Source: Pelomonas sp039929605 (GTDB lineage: Bacteria; Pseudomonadota; Gammaproteobacteria; Burkholderiales; Burkholderiaceae_C). From it: 64,000 nt of DNA. The translations under genes and the position numbers were made by a program. The stretch lies in assembly GCF_039929605.1 (NCBI RefSeq), contig NZ_JBDSQX010000155.1, forward strand, positions 20,821-84,820, written 5' to 3'. Below are positions 40,658 through 49,459 of this stretch, in pieces. Within the stretch, counting starts at the first letter, position 1, and each line of letters starts with the position of its first letter. The notes beneath the pieces were generated by a model. It was not told the origin of the DNA. It worked only from the letters and a program-made list of their open reading frames with translations, and did not search any database.

Positions 40658-41779
40658 TCACCGTGGCGGAGTGCCCAGACCAGCCGCCGTCAGCCGCTCG
40701 GCCCAGTGGCGCCGCTGGGCGGCATCTTGCACCCAGGATACCGTTGCCGCCTCCGCTTCGCGGGCGGCCAGCGCCTCTTCACCCAGCTTGGCGTACACCT
40801 GGGCGAGGCGGGCGTGCAGCACGGCACACTCGTCGAGGTCACAGTAGGCGGCGTCCTCGGCCAGCACCTCCACGGCGGCCTGGTCAGCCAGCGCACGGGC
40901 ACGCAGGGGCTCGCCGGTGTTGGCCCAGCACCAGGCGAGATCTGCCAGGAGGCTGTAGCCGACCCGGGCGAGGCCGCTTGACATGGCAGTGGGCAGGTGG
41001 GCTTCGAGCAGGCGGGCCGCGGCGGCAAAGTCGCCCCGCATCGTGAGCAATTGGGCGCGCAGCAGCGGCGTCAGGTCGGCTCGCGCGGAGCCACCAACGG
41101 CGCCGTCAAAGTTTCCGATGGAATCGACACCTAGCATTACGGCCGGCGCCTCGCCAGGCGCTCCGGCTAGGGCCGCATGGCGGATGCGTAGGGCACGCAT
41201 CTGCATCTGGTTGTAGAGCAGGGCAGCAAGGCTGGCATCGTCACCCTCGGTTGTGGCACCGCGACGGCCCCAGGCATACCAATGCGCTGCTGCGGCCTGA
41301 TTTTCCGACAGGTCCCAGGCCATGCCAAGCGCGGATGCAACACGACATGATGCGGCGGGATCGGCATGCGCGGCCAGCACAGCGGTAGCGTGACCGACAA
41401 GCTGGTCGATGTCTCGGTCGACAAAGGCCATCTGCGCAAGCCAGGCATCGCAGAGGGTCTGCAGGGTGTTAAGACCTACAGCGTTAGCCATCACCCGGGC
41501 ACGACGCACACGCTCGCAGGCACCGCCGCCAAATGCGCCAAAATACGCCACCAACCCTTCCGCCAAATGCAACCAAGCAGCCAGCTCGATGCGCGGGTTG
41601 GCAAGGGCGCTGGCCTGCAGCCGGTTCAGCTCCGCGCGGGCCTCGGCTTCGCGGCCGTGGCGTAGCCACAGGATGGCGCGCTGAACTTGCAGCACGGCGC
41701 AGCGCGCCGGCATGGCGGCCGTCGCGGCGATTTCGCCGTCCAGCCTTTGTGCCAACCGGCTGCGCAGCTGGACGTTCAT
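40658..41779 (-). CDS. Helical-repeat protein of unknown function
   Basis: A 373-residue, almost entirely alpha-helical protein with TPR-like pairs: HGREAEARAELNRLQASALA near residue 41, ALADQAAVEVLAEDAAYCDL near 295 and LAQVYAKLGEEALAAREAEA near 325. There is no signal peptide, membrane helix or catalytic motif that I recognise, so a scaffolding or binding role is likely. Its ATG overlaps the stop of purC (ATGA), so the gene is translationally coupled to purine synthesis, an unusual partnership I cannot explain. No function is claimed. Confidence 0.75.
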   Translation of the reverse strand: MNVQLRSRLAQRLDGEIAATAAMPARCAVLQVQRAILWLRHGREAEARAELNRLQASALANPRIELAAWLHLAEGLVAYFGAFGGGACERVRRARVMANAVGLNTLQTLCDAWLAQMAFVDRDIDQLVGHATAVLAAHADPAASCRVASALGMAWDLSENQAAAAHWYAWGRRGATTEGDDASLAALLYNQMQMRALRIRHAALAGAPGEAPAVMLGVDSIGNFDGAVGGSARADLTPLLRAQLLTMRGDFAAAARLLEAHLPTAMSSGLARVGYSLLADLAWCWANTGEPLRARALADQAAVEVLAEDAAYCDLDECAVLHARLAQVYAKLGEEALAAREAEAATVSWVQDAAQRRHWAERLTAAGLGTPPR

Positions 41780-42672
41780 GCCGTCAGACGCTGCAAGGCT
41801 TCTTCGTACTTCTGCGCTGTCCTGGCGACAACTTCAGGCGGCAGCGCCGGCGCCGGCGCGGTCTTGCCCCAGGGCAGGCCGTCAACGGTAGCCTGCTCCA
41901 GCCAGTCGCGTACGAACTGCTTGTCGTAGCTCGGTGGGTTGCTGCCCGGTGCGTAGCTCTCGACCGGCCAGTAGCGCGAGGAGTCAGGCGTCAGCACTTC
42001 GTCCATCAGCGTCAACGTACCGTCGGCATCCAGGCCGAACTCGAACTTGGTGTCGGCAATGATGATGCCCTGGGTCAGCGCGAAGTCTGCGGCGCGCTGG
42101 TAGAGCTGGATGGAGATGTCGCGCAGGCGGGTGGCGAGATCGCTGCCGATGAGGGCTGCGGCCTGCTCGAAGGAAATGTTTTCGTCATGGTCGCCCATCT
42201 CGGCCTTGGTGGCGGGCGTGAAGATCGGCGCGGGCAGCTTGTCGGCGTTACGCAGGCCGGCCGGCAAAGCCACGCCGCAGACGCTGCCGCTGTGCTGGTA
42301 CTCGGCCCAGCCGCTGCCGGCCAGATAGCCGCGCACGACGGCTTCGATGGGCAGCGGGCTGAGGCGCTTGACCAGCATCGAGCGGCCTTCGACCTGCTCA
42401 CGCTCCGCCGCCGTGACGACCGACAGCGGGTCCTCGCCGGTCAGGTGGTTCGGCACGATGCCCTGCAGCTTGTCGAACCAGAACAAAGCCATGCGGGTCA
42501 GCAGCGCCCCCTTGCCAGGGATGGGCTCGCCCATGATGACGTCGAAGGCAGAGAGCCGGTCGCTGGCGACCATCAGGATGCGGTCCTCGCCGACGGCGTA
42601 GTTCTCGCGCACCTTGCCGCGACCGAGCAAAGGCAGCGACGTGAGGGAGGACTGGAGCAGGGCTTGAGGCAT
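41776..42672 (-). CDS. purC: Phosphoribosylaminoimidazole-succinocarboxamide synthase
   Basis: A 298-residue SAICAR synthase, the longer type found in beta-proteobacteria and fungi. It joins aspartate to CAIR with ATP, two steps after PurK/PurE. GRGKVRENYAVGEDRILMVA near residue 18 is the signature, with SDRLSAFDVIMGEPIPGKG next, LVKRLSPLPIEAVVRGYLAG as the second signature and DTKFEFGLD and DEVLTPDSSR later. ATG 42672 is used; the longer frame runs through the receiver gene and is rejected. The stop overlaps the next gene's start (ATGA). purC is 3.5 kb from purEK, separated by unrelated genes. Confidence 0.96.
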   Translation of the reverse strand: MPQALLQSSLTSLPLLGRGKVRENYAVGEDRILMVASDRLSAFDVIMGEPIPGKGALLTRMALFWFDKLQGIVPNHLTGEDPLSVVTAAEREQVEGRSMLVKRLSPLPIEAVVRGYLAGSGWAEYQHSGSVCGVALPAGLRNADKLPAPIFTPATKAEMGDHDENISFEQAAALIGSDLATRLRDISIQLYQRAADFALTQGIIIADTKFEFGLDADGTLTLMDEVLTPDSSRYWPVESYAPGSNPPSYDKQFVRDWLEQATVDGLPWGKTAPAPALPPEVVARTAQKYEEALQRLTA

Positions 42673-42719
42673 GGTGAAAGTGCTGCGGCGAGCGCAGCCG
42701 GGGCGGAAAGCGGCGGATT

Positions 42720-43100
42720 TTAGGAGGCGACGAAGTCCCGCACCTGCCGCGCGAAGCGCGTCACCTCGATGGGCTTGGCCAGATAGCCGTCGAAACCGGC
42801 GGCACAAAAGCGCGCCTCGTCGCCCCGCATGGCGTGCGCGGTGAAGGCGATGACGGGCACGCCGGCCAGCCGGGCGTCGGCCTTGAACTCGCGCGCGAGG
42901 CTGAGGCCGTCCACGCCGGGCAACTGGATATCTAGCAGGATGAGATCGGGCTGTCGCGCCCGCAAAGCCACACGCGCCGATTCGGCATCTCCCGCGCGCA
43001 GCACCTCCATGCCGTCGGCTTCCAGCACGCATTCGGCCAGCAGCAGATTGACCTCGTGGTCGTCCACGACCAGGATGCACAGAGCGTCCATCTCAGTCAT
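42720..43100 (-). CDS. Single-domain response regulator (CheY-like)
   Basis: A 126-residue receiver with no output domain. CILVVDDHEVN holds the acidic pair (about residues 12-13), LILLDIQLPGVDG the phospho-acceptor Asp near 57, and GYLAKPIEV the conserved Lys near 107. It lies just downstream of the ETR1-like hybrid kinase on the same strand, separated by the interspersed repeat, and is the obvious partner for phosphotransfer out of that kinase. ATG 43100 gives MTEMDALC; ATG 43091 is an alternative. A longer frame to 43217 reads through the repeat and is rejected. A 47-bp gap separates it from purC. Confidence 0.88.
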   Translation of the reverse strand: MTEMDALCILVVDDHEVNLLLAECVLEADGMEVLRAGDAESARVALRARQPDLILLDIQLPGVDGLSLAREFKADARLAGVPVIAFTAHAMRGDEARFCAAGFDGYLAKPIEVTRFARQVRDFVAS

Positions 43101-43146
43101 CCATTCCGCATTCGCGGCGCCCGCGATGCATGAAAAACGGGTATTC

Positions 43147-43266
43147 GGGCCGAGCGCCGGGCCGCTCCCAAGCCGGCCCGCGTTGGCGATGTGCTTGCGG
43201 CTCGACGCCGCAAGCATCGCCGTCCCCTCGGGGGACCGGCCAAGGTACGCCTTGGACGAGGGGCTT
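43147..43266 (-). repeat. Interspersed repeat, copy 2 (after the ETR1-like kinase)
   Basis: Reading the minus strand from the kinase stop, AAGCCCCTCG and the hairpin CCAAGG-CGTA-CCTTGG are followed by a block nearly matching that at 10968-11055, including CGGCTTGGGAG and GGCCCGGCGCTCGGCCC. The 80-bp central part of copy 1 is absent, so this is the short form. Confidence 0.75.
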
Positions 43267-43270
43267 TATT

Positions 43271-46200
43271 TCAGGCTTCACGGGCGGGCACCACCCGGGC
43301 TTGTTCACGCGCCCAGTGCAGCAGGGCGTCCCGCACCTGACCCAGCGAGCCGGCATCACCCTTGCCAGCAATCACCTGGGCGGATGCAGCGAGCCGCGCC
43401 AGTTCCTCCGGTGTCAGCGTCATCGCGGTCCAGATCACCACGGGCAGCCCGGCCAGCAGCGAGTTGCCGCGCAGCCGGTGCAAGACCTGGAAGCCATCCA
43501 TGCCGGGCATCATCAGGTCCAGCACGACCGCCGACGCGGCGTGGCTGGCCAGCCAGTCCAGCGCAGCCGGCCCGCCGTCCATCGCGACGGCATCCACACC
43601 CACCTGAGCCAGGGACTCGCACATCAGGTCACGCGCCGAAGCCTCGTCGTCGACAACCAGGACCGTGAAACGCCCACCGCCCGCCGGCCGCAGCGGCGCG
43701 AGCACGCGCTCCAGCTCGGCGCGGTCCAGCGGTTTGGTCAGCACGTCGGCCACCAGGAAGGCCACCTCCGCAGACGTGTCGGCGCCAAAGCCCAGGGCCT
43801 TGACGGGGGAGTCGCGCGAGGCACCCGCCGCACGCACGTCGGCCAGCATGGACAGCCCAGGCGAATCCGGCAGCGCCAGATCCAGCGCCAGGCCGCTGTA
43901 ATGGCGCACCCGCGTCAGCTGCACGACCTGGGCGGCACTGGCGGCGGTGTCGGTATCGAAGCCGGCATGGGTCAGCTCACGCGCGAGGTGGTCGCGCCAG
44001 GGGTGGGCATGCAAGGCGACCAGCAGGCGCGCGTCGTCAGCGACCGGCTCGCCCTCGCCCTCGCCCTCAGCATCGAGCGGCACGGCATGGCGCGGCAGCA
44101 CCGCGTAAAAGCAGCTGCCCTCGCCGGGCTCGCTGTAGACGCCGACCCGCCCGCCCTGCGCCTCGACGAGGCGACGCGTCAGCGACAGGCCCAGGCCGGT
44201 GCCCTGGTGGCGCTTGGCCAGCCCGTCATCGAGTTGCTGAAACTCCACGAAGAGCCGCGCAAGGTCGCCCGCCTGGATGCCGATGCCGCTGTCCTGCACC
44301 TCGACCCGCCAGCGTTGCTGGCCCTCGCCCGTGGCGCGCACCTCGATGCGACCGCCGGGTTCGGTGAACTTGATCGCGTTGGACAGGTAGTTCAGCAGCA
44401 CCTGCTTGAGACGCGCAGCGTCCACATGCACATGGTGCAGTTCGGGCGCAATGCTGGACACCAGCGTCAACCCGCGCTGCTCGGCCAGCAGCGCCACCGT
44501 GGCCATCAGCTCGTCCACCAGCACCGACAGGTCCAGCGTCTCGGGCCGGAACGTCAGCTTGCCGGCTTCGATCTTGGACAGGTCGAGCACGTCGTTGATC
44601 ATCTGCAGCAGGTGGCGGCCGCTGTTGGAGATGTGCTGCAGTGCCGCCGGGTAGCGTGGCGAATCGACCGGGATAACGCCTGCCGCGAGCAGTTCCGAGA
44701 AGCCGATGACGGCGTTGAGCGGTGTGCGCAGTTCGTGAGACATATTGGCCAGGAACTGACTCTTGAGCCGGTTCGACTCCTGCACGCGGCGGTTCTCGGC
44801 TTCCAGCCAGATCGTCTGCTGACGCGCCTGCTCGGCCGTGCGCATCGCCGTGACCTCCGCAACGATGCCCACGACGCGCGCCGGCCCGTTGTCGTCGCGT
44901 GCCACCCGCGCGTCCATGCGCAGCCAGTGCAGGCTGGCATCGGGCCAGACGACTCGGAACTCGGCATGCCAGGGCGTGCTGTGGTCGCGCAGCGCGCTCA
45001 ACGCGGCGCCCACCTCGCGCCGGTCTTCTGCCTGCACCACCTCAAGCATCTGCTCGCAACCCCAGTCGGCCGGCGCGGCAGCATCCAGGCCGAAACATTG
45101 ATCGAAGCGGCGCGAGCGGTGCACCTGGCCGCCATCAAGTTCGAGCTCCCAGTCGCCCAAAGCGGCGGACTCCAGCGCGAAGCGCAGCCGCGCCTCGCTT
45201 TGCCGCAGGGCCACCTCGATCTGGCGCTGGTGCGTCAGGTCCCGTGCCGACTTGACGCCGCCGATAAGCTGGCCGGCAGCGTCCCGTAACGGCGACACCT
45301 GTGCCGAGATGTCGACGCGACGGCCGTCCTTGGTGAGCCGCACCGTCCGGAAAGGCGGCACCTGCCGCCCCTGGGCCAGTTCGGACAGGATGTGCTGCTC
45401 CTCGGCCTCGCGCTCGGGCGGCACCAGCATCAGCACGGACTGGCCGACGGCCTCGGCCGCGCTGTAGCCGAACATCCGCTCCGCTGCCGCGTTCCAGTTG
45501 GTGATGCGCCCGTCGGGGGACTTGACGATGATCGCGTCCGCCGACGACTCGACGACCGCCGCCAGCCGCCTGACTTCGGCCTCGGCCTGGGTCAGCGCGC
45601 CGATGTCGCGGAACACGATGCTGACGCCGCGTGCGCGGCCGTCGGCATGGCGGGTCAGCCCGGCATGCAACTCGACCGGCGTGCGGCGCCCGTCGCGGGC
45701 GACGCAGGTGACCTGCTGGCGCCGCAGGCCGTCGCGTTCACGCTCGGCCACCACGTCCACCGGGTTGCGCGTGCGCATTGCACCCGGCTGGTCGACGCGC
45801 TCAAACACCTCCCACACCTCGCGCCCCAGCGCCTCGGCGGCCGGCCAACCCGTCAGCTGCTCGGCCACCGCGTTCATGCGGGTCACGCGCCCCTCGCCAT
45901 CGGTGGTGATGAAGCCGGCGTCGATGCTGGCCAGCGTGGCGGCCAGGCTCTGCTCGGCCTCGAGCAGGTCATCTTCGGCATCGTGACGGCGGCCGGCCTC
46001 CGCATGCAGCTTGCTCAGCGCCTCGCTGAACTCATGCATCGACGGGATGGCCAGCAAGCGGGGCAGCAGGCGCCAGGCGACACAGGCGGTCAGTACCGAC
46101 GCGATGGCCGTCACCACCTTGCCGGCGGCTTGCACGCCGTAGTCGGGCCGCCAGATCGTCCACACGTCGAGCACGTGGGTGGCGCCGCAGGCCAGGATGA

Positions 46201-46408
46201 AGCTGCCGAACAACACGGCCAGGCCGCCGAAGTTCAGCTGCGGCCGCTGGCGCGCATAGGCGAGTATCAGCAGGGGGATGGAGAAATAGGCCAGCGCGAT
46301 CGCGAGATCGGCGCCCACCATGGTCCACAACAAGCCGGGCGACCACTGGAAACAGTAGCCGTGAGGCAGGAAACCCGAGCGGGCCGCCAGGCCGGTGAGC
46401 GCATCCAT
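43271..46408 (-). CDS. Hybrid sensor histidine kinase with ethylene-receptor-like (ETR1) membrane domain
   Basis: A 1045-residue membrane protein. Residues 1-125 form three transmembrane helices that match the ethylene-binding domain of ETR1: D34, Y41, P45, C74 and H78 fall in the same register as ETR1 D25, Y32, P36, C65 and H69 (LACGATHVLDVWTIW here, C and H being the copper ligands). Three PAS domains follow (about 145-270, 280-405, 410-535; SADAIIVKSPDGRITNWNAA is clear), then HisKA with H558 (NMSHELRTPLN), HATPase (VLLNYLSNAIKFTEPGG, GTGLGLSL), a degenerate receiver and a full receiver with D964 (VVLDLMMPGMDG). It is most likely a Cu(I)-dependent sensor of ethylene or a similar small olefin/gas, which phosphorylates its own receiver and the free CheY-like protein downstream. 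Binding is inferred. Start ATG 46408. Confidence 0.93.
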   Translation of the reverse strand: MDALTGLAARSGFLPHGYCFQWSPGLLWTMVGADLAIALAYFSIPLLILAYARQRPQLNFGGLAVLFGSFILACGATHVLDVWTIWRPDYGVQAAGKVVTAIASVLTACVAWRLLPRLLAIPSMHEFSEALSKLHAEAGRRHDAEDDLLEAEQSLAATLASIDAGFITTDGEGRVTRMNAVAEQLTGWPAAEALGREVWEVFERVDQPGAMRTRNPVDVVAERERDGLRRQQVTCVARDGRRTPVELHAGLTRHADGRARGVSIVFRDIGALTQAEAEVRRLAAVVESSADAIIVKSPDGRITNWNAAAERMFGYSAAEAVGQSVLMLVPPEREAEEQHILSELAQGRQVPPFRTVRLTKDGRRVDISAQVSPLRDAAGQLIGGVKSARDLTHQRQIEVALRQSEARLRFALESAALGDWELELDGGQVHRSRRFDQCFGLDAAAPADWGCEQMLEVVQAEDRREVGAALSALRDHSTPWHAEFRVVWPDASLHWLRMDARVARDDNGPARVVGIVAEVTAMRTAEQARQQTIWLEAENRRVQESNRLKSQFLANMSHELRTPLNAVIGFSELLAAGVIPVDSPRYPAALQHISNSGRHLLQMINDVLDLSKIEAGKLTFRPETLDLSVLVDELMATVALLAEQRGLTLVSSIAPELHHVHVDAARLKQVLLNYLSNAIKFTEPGGRIEVRATGEGQQRWRVEVQDSGIGIQAGDLARLFVEFQQLDDGLAKRHQGTGLGLSLTRRLVEAQGGRVGVYSEPGEGSCFYAVLPRHAVPLDAEGEGEGEPVADDARLLVALHAHPWRDHLARELTHAGFDTDTAASAAQVVQLTRVRHYSGLALDLALPDSPGLSMLADVRAAGASRDSPVKALGFGADTSAEVAFLVADVLTKPLDRAELERVLAPLRPAGGGRFTVLVVDDEASARDLMCESLAQVGVDAVAMDGGPAALDWLASHAASAVVLDLMMPGMDGFQVLHRLRGNSLLAGLPVVIWTAMTLTPEELARLAASAQVIAGKGDAGSLGQVRDALLHWAREQARVVPAREA

Positions 46409-46492
46409 CTTTGTCCCCCGTGGGGCCCTGACTTCGAGCGCCCTGTCGGACGATTGTGCACTTCGCTAACGTTCTTGTGACCGTTACGCGGG

Positions 46493-46918
46493 TCAGCGCA
46501 CCGGCGGCTGCGAGAAGCCCACGTACCTCGCCAGAAAGCGCTCCCGGCCTTCGCGCTCGAAGGCCTGCACGTCCCAGTCGCCGGGCAGCAGCCGGGCCGC
46601 CTGCTCGGCACGGAAGCGGTAGACCCAGGCCGTCTCGGTGCGCCCGTCCGCCAGCGCCACGGGCACCTGCACGCGCTCGTAGTCGGCGCCCTCGAAGGCA
46701 TCGAGTCGGGTCCACATCACGGGGTCCAGGCCACGGTAGAGCCGCCCGTCCACGACGCCGCCGTCGACCGGGCACAGACCGGGGTAGTCCTCGCCCTGCA
46801 CCGGGTGGCGGCGGTGGCCGTGCAGCCGCGCGGGCTCGCACGCCAGCTCATGCCCGCAGACGCGGGCCATGATGTCGGCCCACATCAGCGAGCCGTAGGT
46901 GAAGCAGTGGTTGGGCAT
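46493..46918 (-). CDS. Gamma-glutamylcyclotransferase family protein
   Basis: A 141-residue protein of the AIG2/GGCT fold. The start MPNHCFTYGSLMW contains the YGSL substrate loop, and AFEGADYERVQVPV contains the catalytic-type glutamate near residue 77. Relatives cleave gamma-glutamyl-amino acids to 5-oxoproline, or act on other gamma-glutamyl amines; substrate undefined here. ATG 46918 is chosen because the conserved fold starts with it; the longer frame to 46975 adds unrelated residues. It lies 85 bp upstream of the ETR1-like kinase on the same strand and could share its transcript. Confidence 0.87.
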   Translation of the reverse strand: MPNHCFTYGSLMWADIMARVCGHELACEPARLHGHRRHPVQGEDYPGLCPVDGGVVDGRLYRGLDPVMWTRLDAFEGADYERVQVPVALADGRTETAWVYRFRAEQAARLLPGDWDVQAFEREGRERFLARYVGFSQPPVR

Positions 46919-46928
46919 AAAACTGGCC

Positions 46929-47068
46929 TCAGAGCGGTGGCGAGTTGGGCACCACTGCCGCCGCGCAGGCGCCAACCTCAGGCTCGCCGATGGTCACGGC
47001 CTTGCGGCTGTCGAACTGCGCGCCAATGGGCACCGGGTTCGCCACGTTCGCCAAGGTGGCTCGCAACG
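46929..47068 (-). other. Possible coding remnant between two genes
   Basis: The minus-strand frame here reads NVANPVPIGAQFDSRKAVTI and on through GACAAAVVPNSPPL to a stop. It looks like protein rather than random GC-rich sequence but has no ATG or ribosome site, and is preceded by the end of the J-domain gene in another frame. It may be the C-terminal fragment of a lost gene. Only GTG/TTG starts are available. Confidence 0.3.
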
Positions 47069-48196
47069 TCAAAATGGAAACTCGAACATGTCGTCCATGG
47101 CCGCCTGATCGCGCCGCACAGCCTTGATCCATGCCTTGACGCCCGCGCGGTCGCCGCCGAGCTGGCGCAGGTCGCGCTGCAGCTCGTGGACATCGGCCTG
47201 CGCACCGCCCTGGAGGCTGCGCAGCAGCAGGCCCAGCCGCGAGGGGCTCAGGGGCTCGAAGGGATCGAGCTCGAAGCCATGGGCGAAGGCCTCCTGGCGG
47301 GCCTGCAACGTCTGCTTCAACTCTTGGAGTTGCTCGGCCAGCAGGCCGTTGAGCTGGCGCGCGCGCTGGCTGGTGACACGGGCGAGGTCGGCGCCGCTGA
47401 TCTGCTCGATCTCCAGTTGCAGGGCGAGCAGGGCGAGCAGGTCGTCGGCTGCGTAGGCCTGGTTGACGCGCTGCATGCGCTCGGTGCGGATGTCTCGGTC
47501 GGCGTCGTCGCTGGCGCGGTCGGGATGGAGGGCTGCGGCGAGCTTGCGAAAGACCTCGCGCACCGATTGGCGGACGGCGTCGGCGTCGGCCTTCTCGCGC
47601 TCGGCGCGGGCCAGGGCCGCCTTGCCGAGCTTGCGCGGCGGCTGCGGCGCGGCGGCCTGGGCCTGGGCCTGGGCGCTCTCGGCCATGCGGGCCCGGGCGC
47701 GGGCCGCCAGCTCTTCGGGCGACCCGGCCGGCTCGTCGCCCAGATCCAGCCCGGTGGCCTGCTCGAACAGCGCCTTGAACTCCTGCGCGGCCTCGCGGTT
47801 CGCCGCGTCGATGCTGATATCGGCATGGCGGTCGTGCAGCGCGCAACATTCGTCGCGCTCGGCATCGGTGAGGGCCTCGTGCTCGCTCAGCTCAAAGGCA
47901 TTCGCCACCAGCAGGCGGGTGAGCAACTCGCGCTCGGTGGCCGTCCAGCCTTTGGTCTGCATCACCAGGGCATCAAGCTGGCGCACCAGGCGCAGGCGCA
48001 GCCGGCTGATGTCACCGTGCAGCGGCTGCACCAGCTGGGCGTGGGCAGTGCCGAAGAGGCCCGCCTCGGTGTCCCAGCGCGCAAGGGTTTTCTTGGCGGT
48101 TTCGATCTGCGCCAGCAGGCGGTTGAATTTCTTCTGGTGCGGGTCCAGCGCGGTGTCGGCGGCGGGCGCCAATAACGGGATGACTTGCGTTTTCAT
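47069..48196 (-). CDS. J-domain-containing protein
   Basis: A 375-residue, mostly helical cytoplasmic protein. Near the middle it has VREVFRKLAAALHPDRASDD, a J-domain helix II-loop with the HPD tripeptide at 224-226, followed by RMQRVNQAYAADDLLALLAL (helix III). The flanks are long helices, partly coiled coil, rich in Ala, Glu and Arg; there is no G/F-rich or zinc region, so it is a class C J-protein. It probably recruits a DnaK/Hsc70 chaperone to a specialised client; family members are annotated as DnaJ-like in Burkholderiales without known targets. Start ATG 48196 (an upstream codon adds 7 residues and lacks support). Confidence 0.82.
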   Translation of the reverse strand: MKTQVIPLLAPAADTALDPHQKKFNRLLAQIETAKKTLARWDTEAGLFGTAHAQLVQPLHGDISRLRLRLVRQLDALVMQTKGWTATERELLTRLLVANAFELSEHEALTDAERDECCALHDRHADISIDAANREAAQEFKALFEQATGLDLGDEPAGSPEELAARARARMAESAQAQAQAAAPQPPRKLGKAALARAEREKADADAVRQSVREVFRKLAAALHPDRASDDADRDIRTERMQRVNQAYAADDLLALLALQLEIEQISGADLARVTSQRARQLNGLLAEQLQELKQTLQARQEAFAHGFELDPFEPLSPSRLGLLLRSLQGGAQADVHELQRDLRQLGGDRAGVKAWIKAVRRDQAAMDDMFEFPF

Positions 48197-48238
48197 GGGG
48201 CCGGATGGTAGAGCCACCCGGCCCGACAGGTGCTGGCG

Positions 48239-49303
48239 TTAGCGCACCTGCTGCGCCAGCTCGCCGCGCGCGTAGGCGGCGGCGATGTCGACCGGCGTGC
48301 GGCTCTTGATCTTGCCGGCCTGGCCTTCGCAGCCGAACTCCATGTAGCGCTGCTTGGCGATGACCTTGGCGGCTTCGCGGGCCGGCTTGAGCCATTCACG
48401 GGCGTCGAACTTGTCGGGGTTCTCGTGCAGGAACTTGCGCACCGCGCCCGTCATCGCCAGGCGGATGTCGGTGTCGATGTTGATCTTGCGCACGCCGTGC
48501 TTGATGGCTTCCTGGATCTCCTCGATGGGCACGCCGAAGGTCTCCTTCATCTTGCCGCCGTACTGGTTGATGATGGCCAGCAGGTCCTGCGGCACGCTGG
48601 ACGAGCCGTGCATGACGAGGTGCGTATTGGGGATGCGCGCGTGAATCTCCTTCACGCGGCCGATGGCCAGGATGTCGCCCGTGGGCTTGCGGCTGAACTT
48701 GTAGGCGCCGTGGCTGGTGCCGATGGCGATGGCCAGCGCGTCGAGCTGCGTGGCCTTGACGAAGGTGGCGGCCTCCTCGGGGTCGGTCAGCATCTGGGAA
48801 TGGTCCAGCTTGCCTTCAGCGCCGACGCCGTCTTCCTCGCCGGCTTCACCGGTTTCCAGATTGCCCAGGCAGCCCAGTTCGCCTTCGACGGTGACGCCGA
48901 CCAGGTGCGCCATCTCGACGACCTTGCGGGTCACTTCCGTGTTGTATTCAAACGAGGCCGGCGTCTTGCCGTCTTCCAGCAGCGAGCCGTCCATCATCAC
49001 GGAGCCAAAGCCCAGGTCGATGGCGCCGGCACAGATCTTGGGGCTGGTGCCGTGATCCTGGTGCATGACCAGCGGGATGTGCGGGTAGGCCTCGCAGGCG
49101 GCCTGGATCAGGTGCTTGATGAAGGGCTCACCCGCGTACTTGCGGGCGCCTGCACTGGCCTGCAGGATGACGGGTGCGCCGACCTCGTCGGCCGCGGCCA
49201 TGATGGCCTGCACCTGCTCCAGGTTGTTGACGTTGAAGGCTGGGATGCCGTAGCCGCGTTCGGCGGCGTGGTCCAGCAACTGGCGCATGGAAACGAGAGG
49301 CAT
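48239..49303 (-). CDS. fba: Class II fructose-1,6-bisphosphate aldolase
   Basis: A 354-residue zinc-dependent aldolase of glycolysis, gluconeogenesis and the Calvin cycle. YGIPAFNVNNLEQVQAIM starts the barrel; PLVMHQDHGTSPKICAGAID holds the first zinc-site and catalytic residues; SVMMDGSLLEDGKTP, VTVEGELGCLGN and the second His in LVMHGSSSVPQDL follow. It is the longer form (class IIB/cbbA-like) typical of beta-proteobacteria. ATG 49303 is the start; extension to 49429 is antisense-rich and rejected. No other glycolytic or cbb genes are adjacent. It diverges from the DUF4325 gene with 156 bp between. Confidence 0.96.
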   Translation of the reverse strand: MPLVSMRQLLDHAAERGYGIPAFNVNNLEQVQAIMAAADEVGAPVILQASAGARKYAGEPFIKHLIQAACEAYPHIPLVMHQDHGTSPKICAGAIDLGFGSVMMDGSLLEDGKTPASFEYNTEVTRKVVEMAHLVGVTVEGELGCLGNLETGEAGEEDGVGAEGKLDHSQMLTDPEEAATFVKATQLDALAIAIGTSHGAYKFSRKPTGDILAIGRVKEIHARIPNTHLVMHGSSSVPQDLLAIINQYGGKMKETFGVPIEEIQEAIKHGVRKINIDTDIRLAMTGAVRKFLHENPDKFDAREWLKPAREAAKVIAKQRYMEFGCEGQAGKIKSRTPVDIAAAYARGELAQQVR

Positions 49304-49459
49304 GGGAAATTCCCGGTGAAGTTGAGAAATCTGGGCCGACTGCGGTACGCACCCTAGGCCGTAACCGCTTCGTAACTCGTTGGGGATTCTATGGACAGTG
49401 CCGGGCTGTCGGGCATGCCCCACCCCCATGGATGAGAGTAATCAGCACAATGCGCGCTC

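Noticed and set aside
43101..43217. Upstream extension of the receiver gene (MLAASSRKHIANAGRLGSG)
   Set aside because: The extension translates the interspersed repeat and is not part of the receiver fold.
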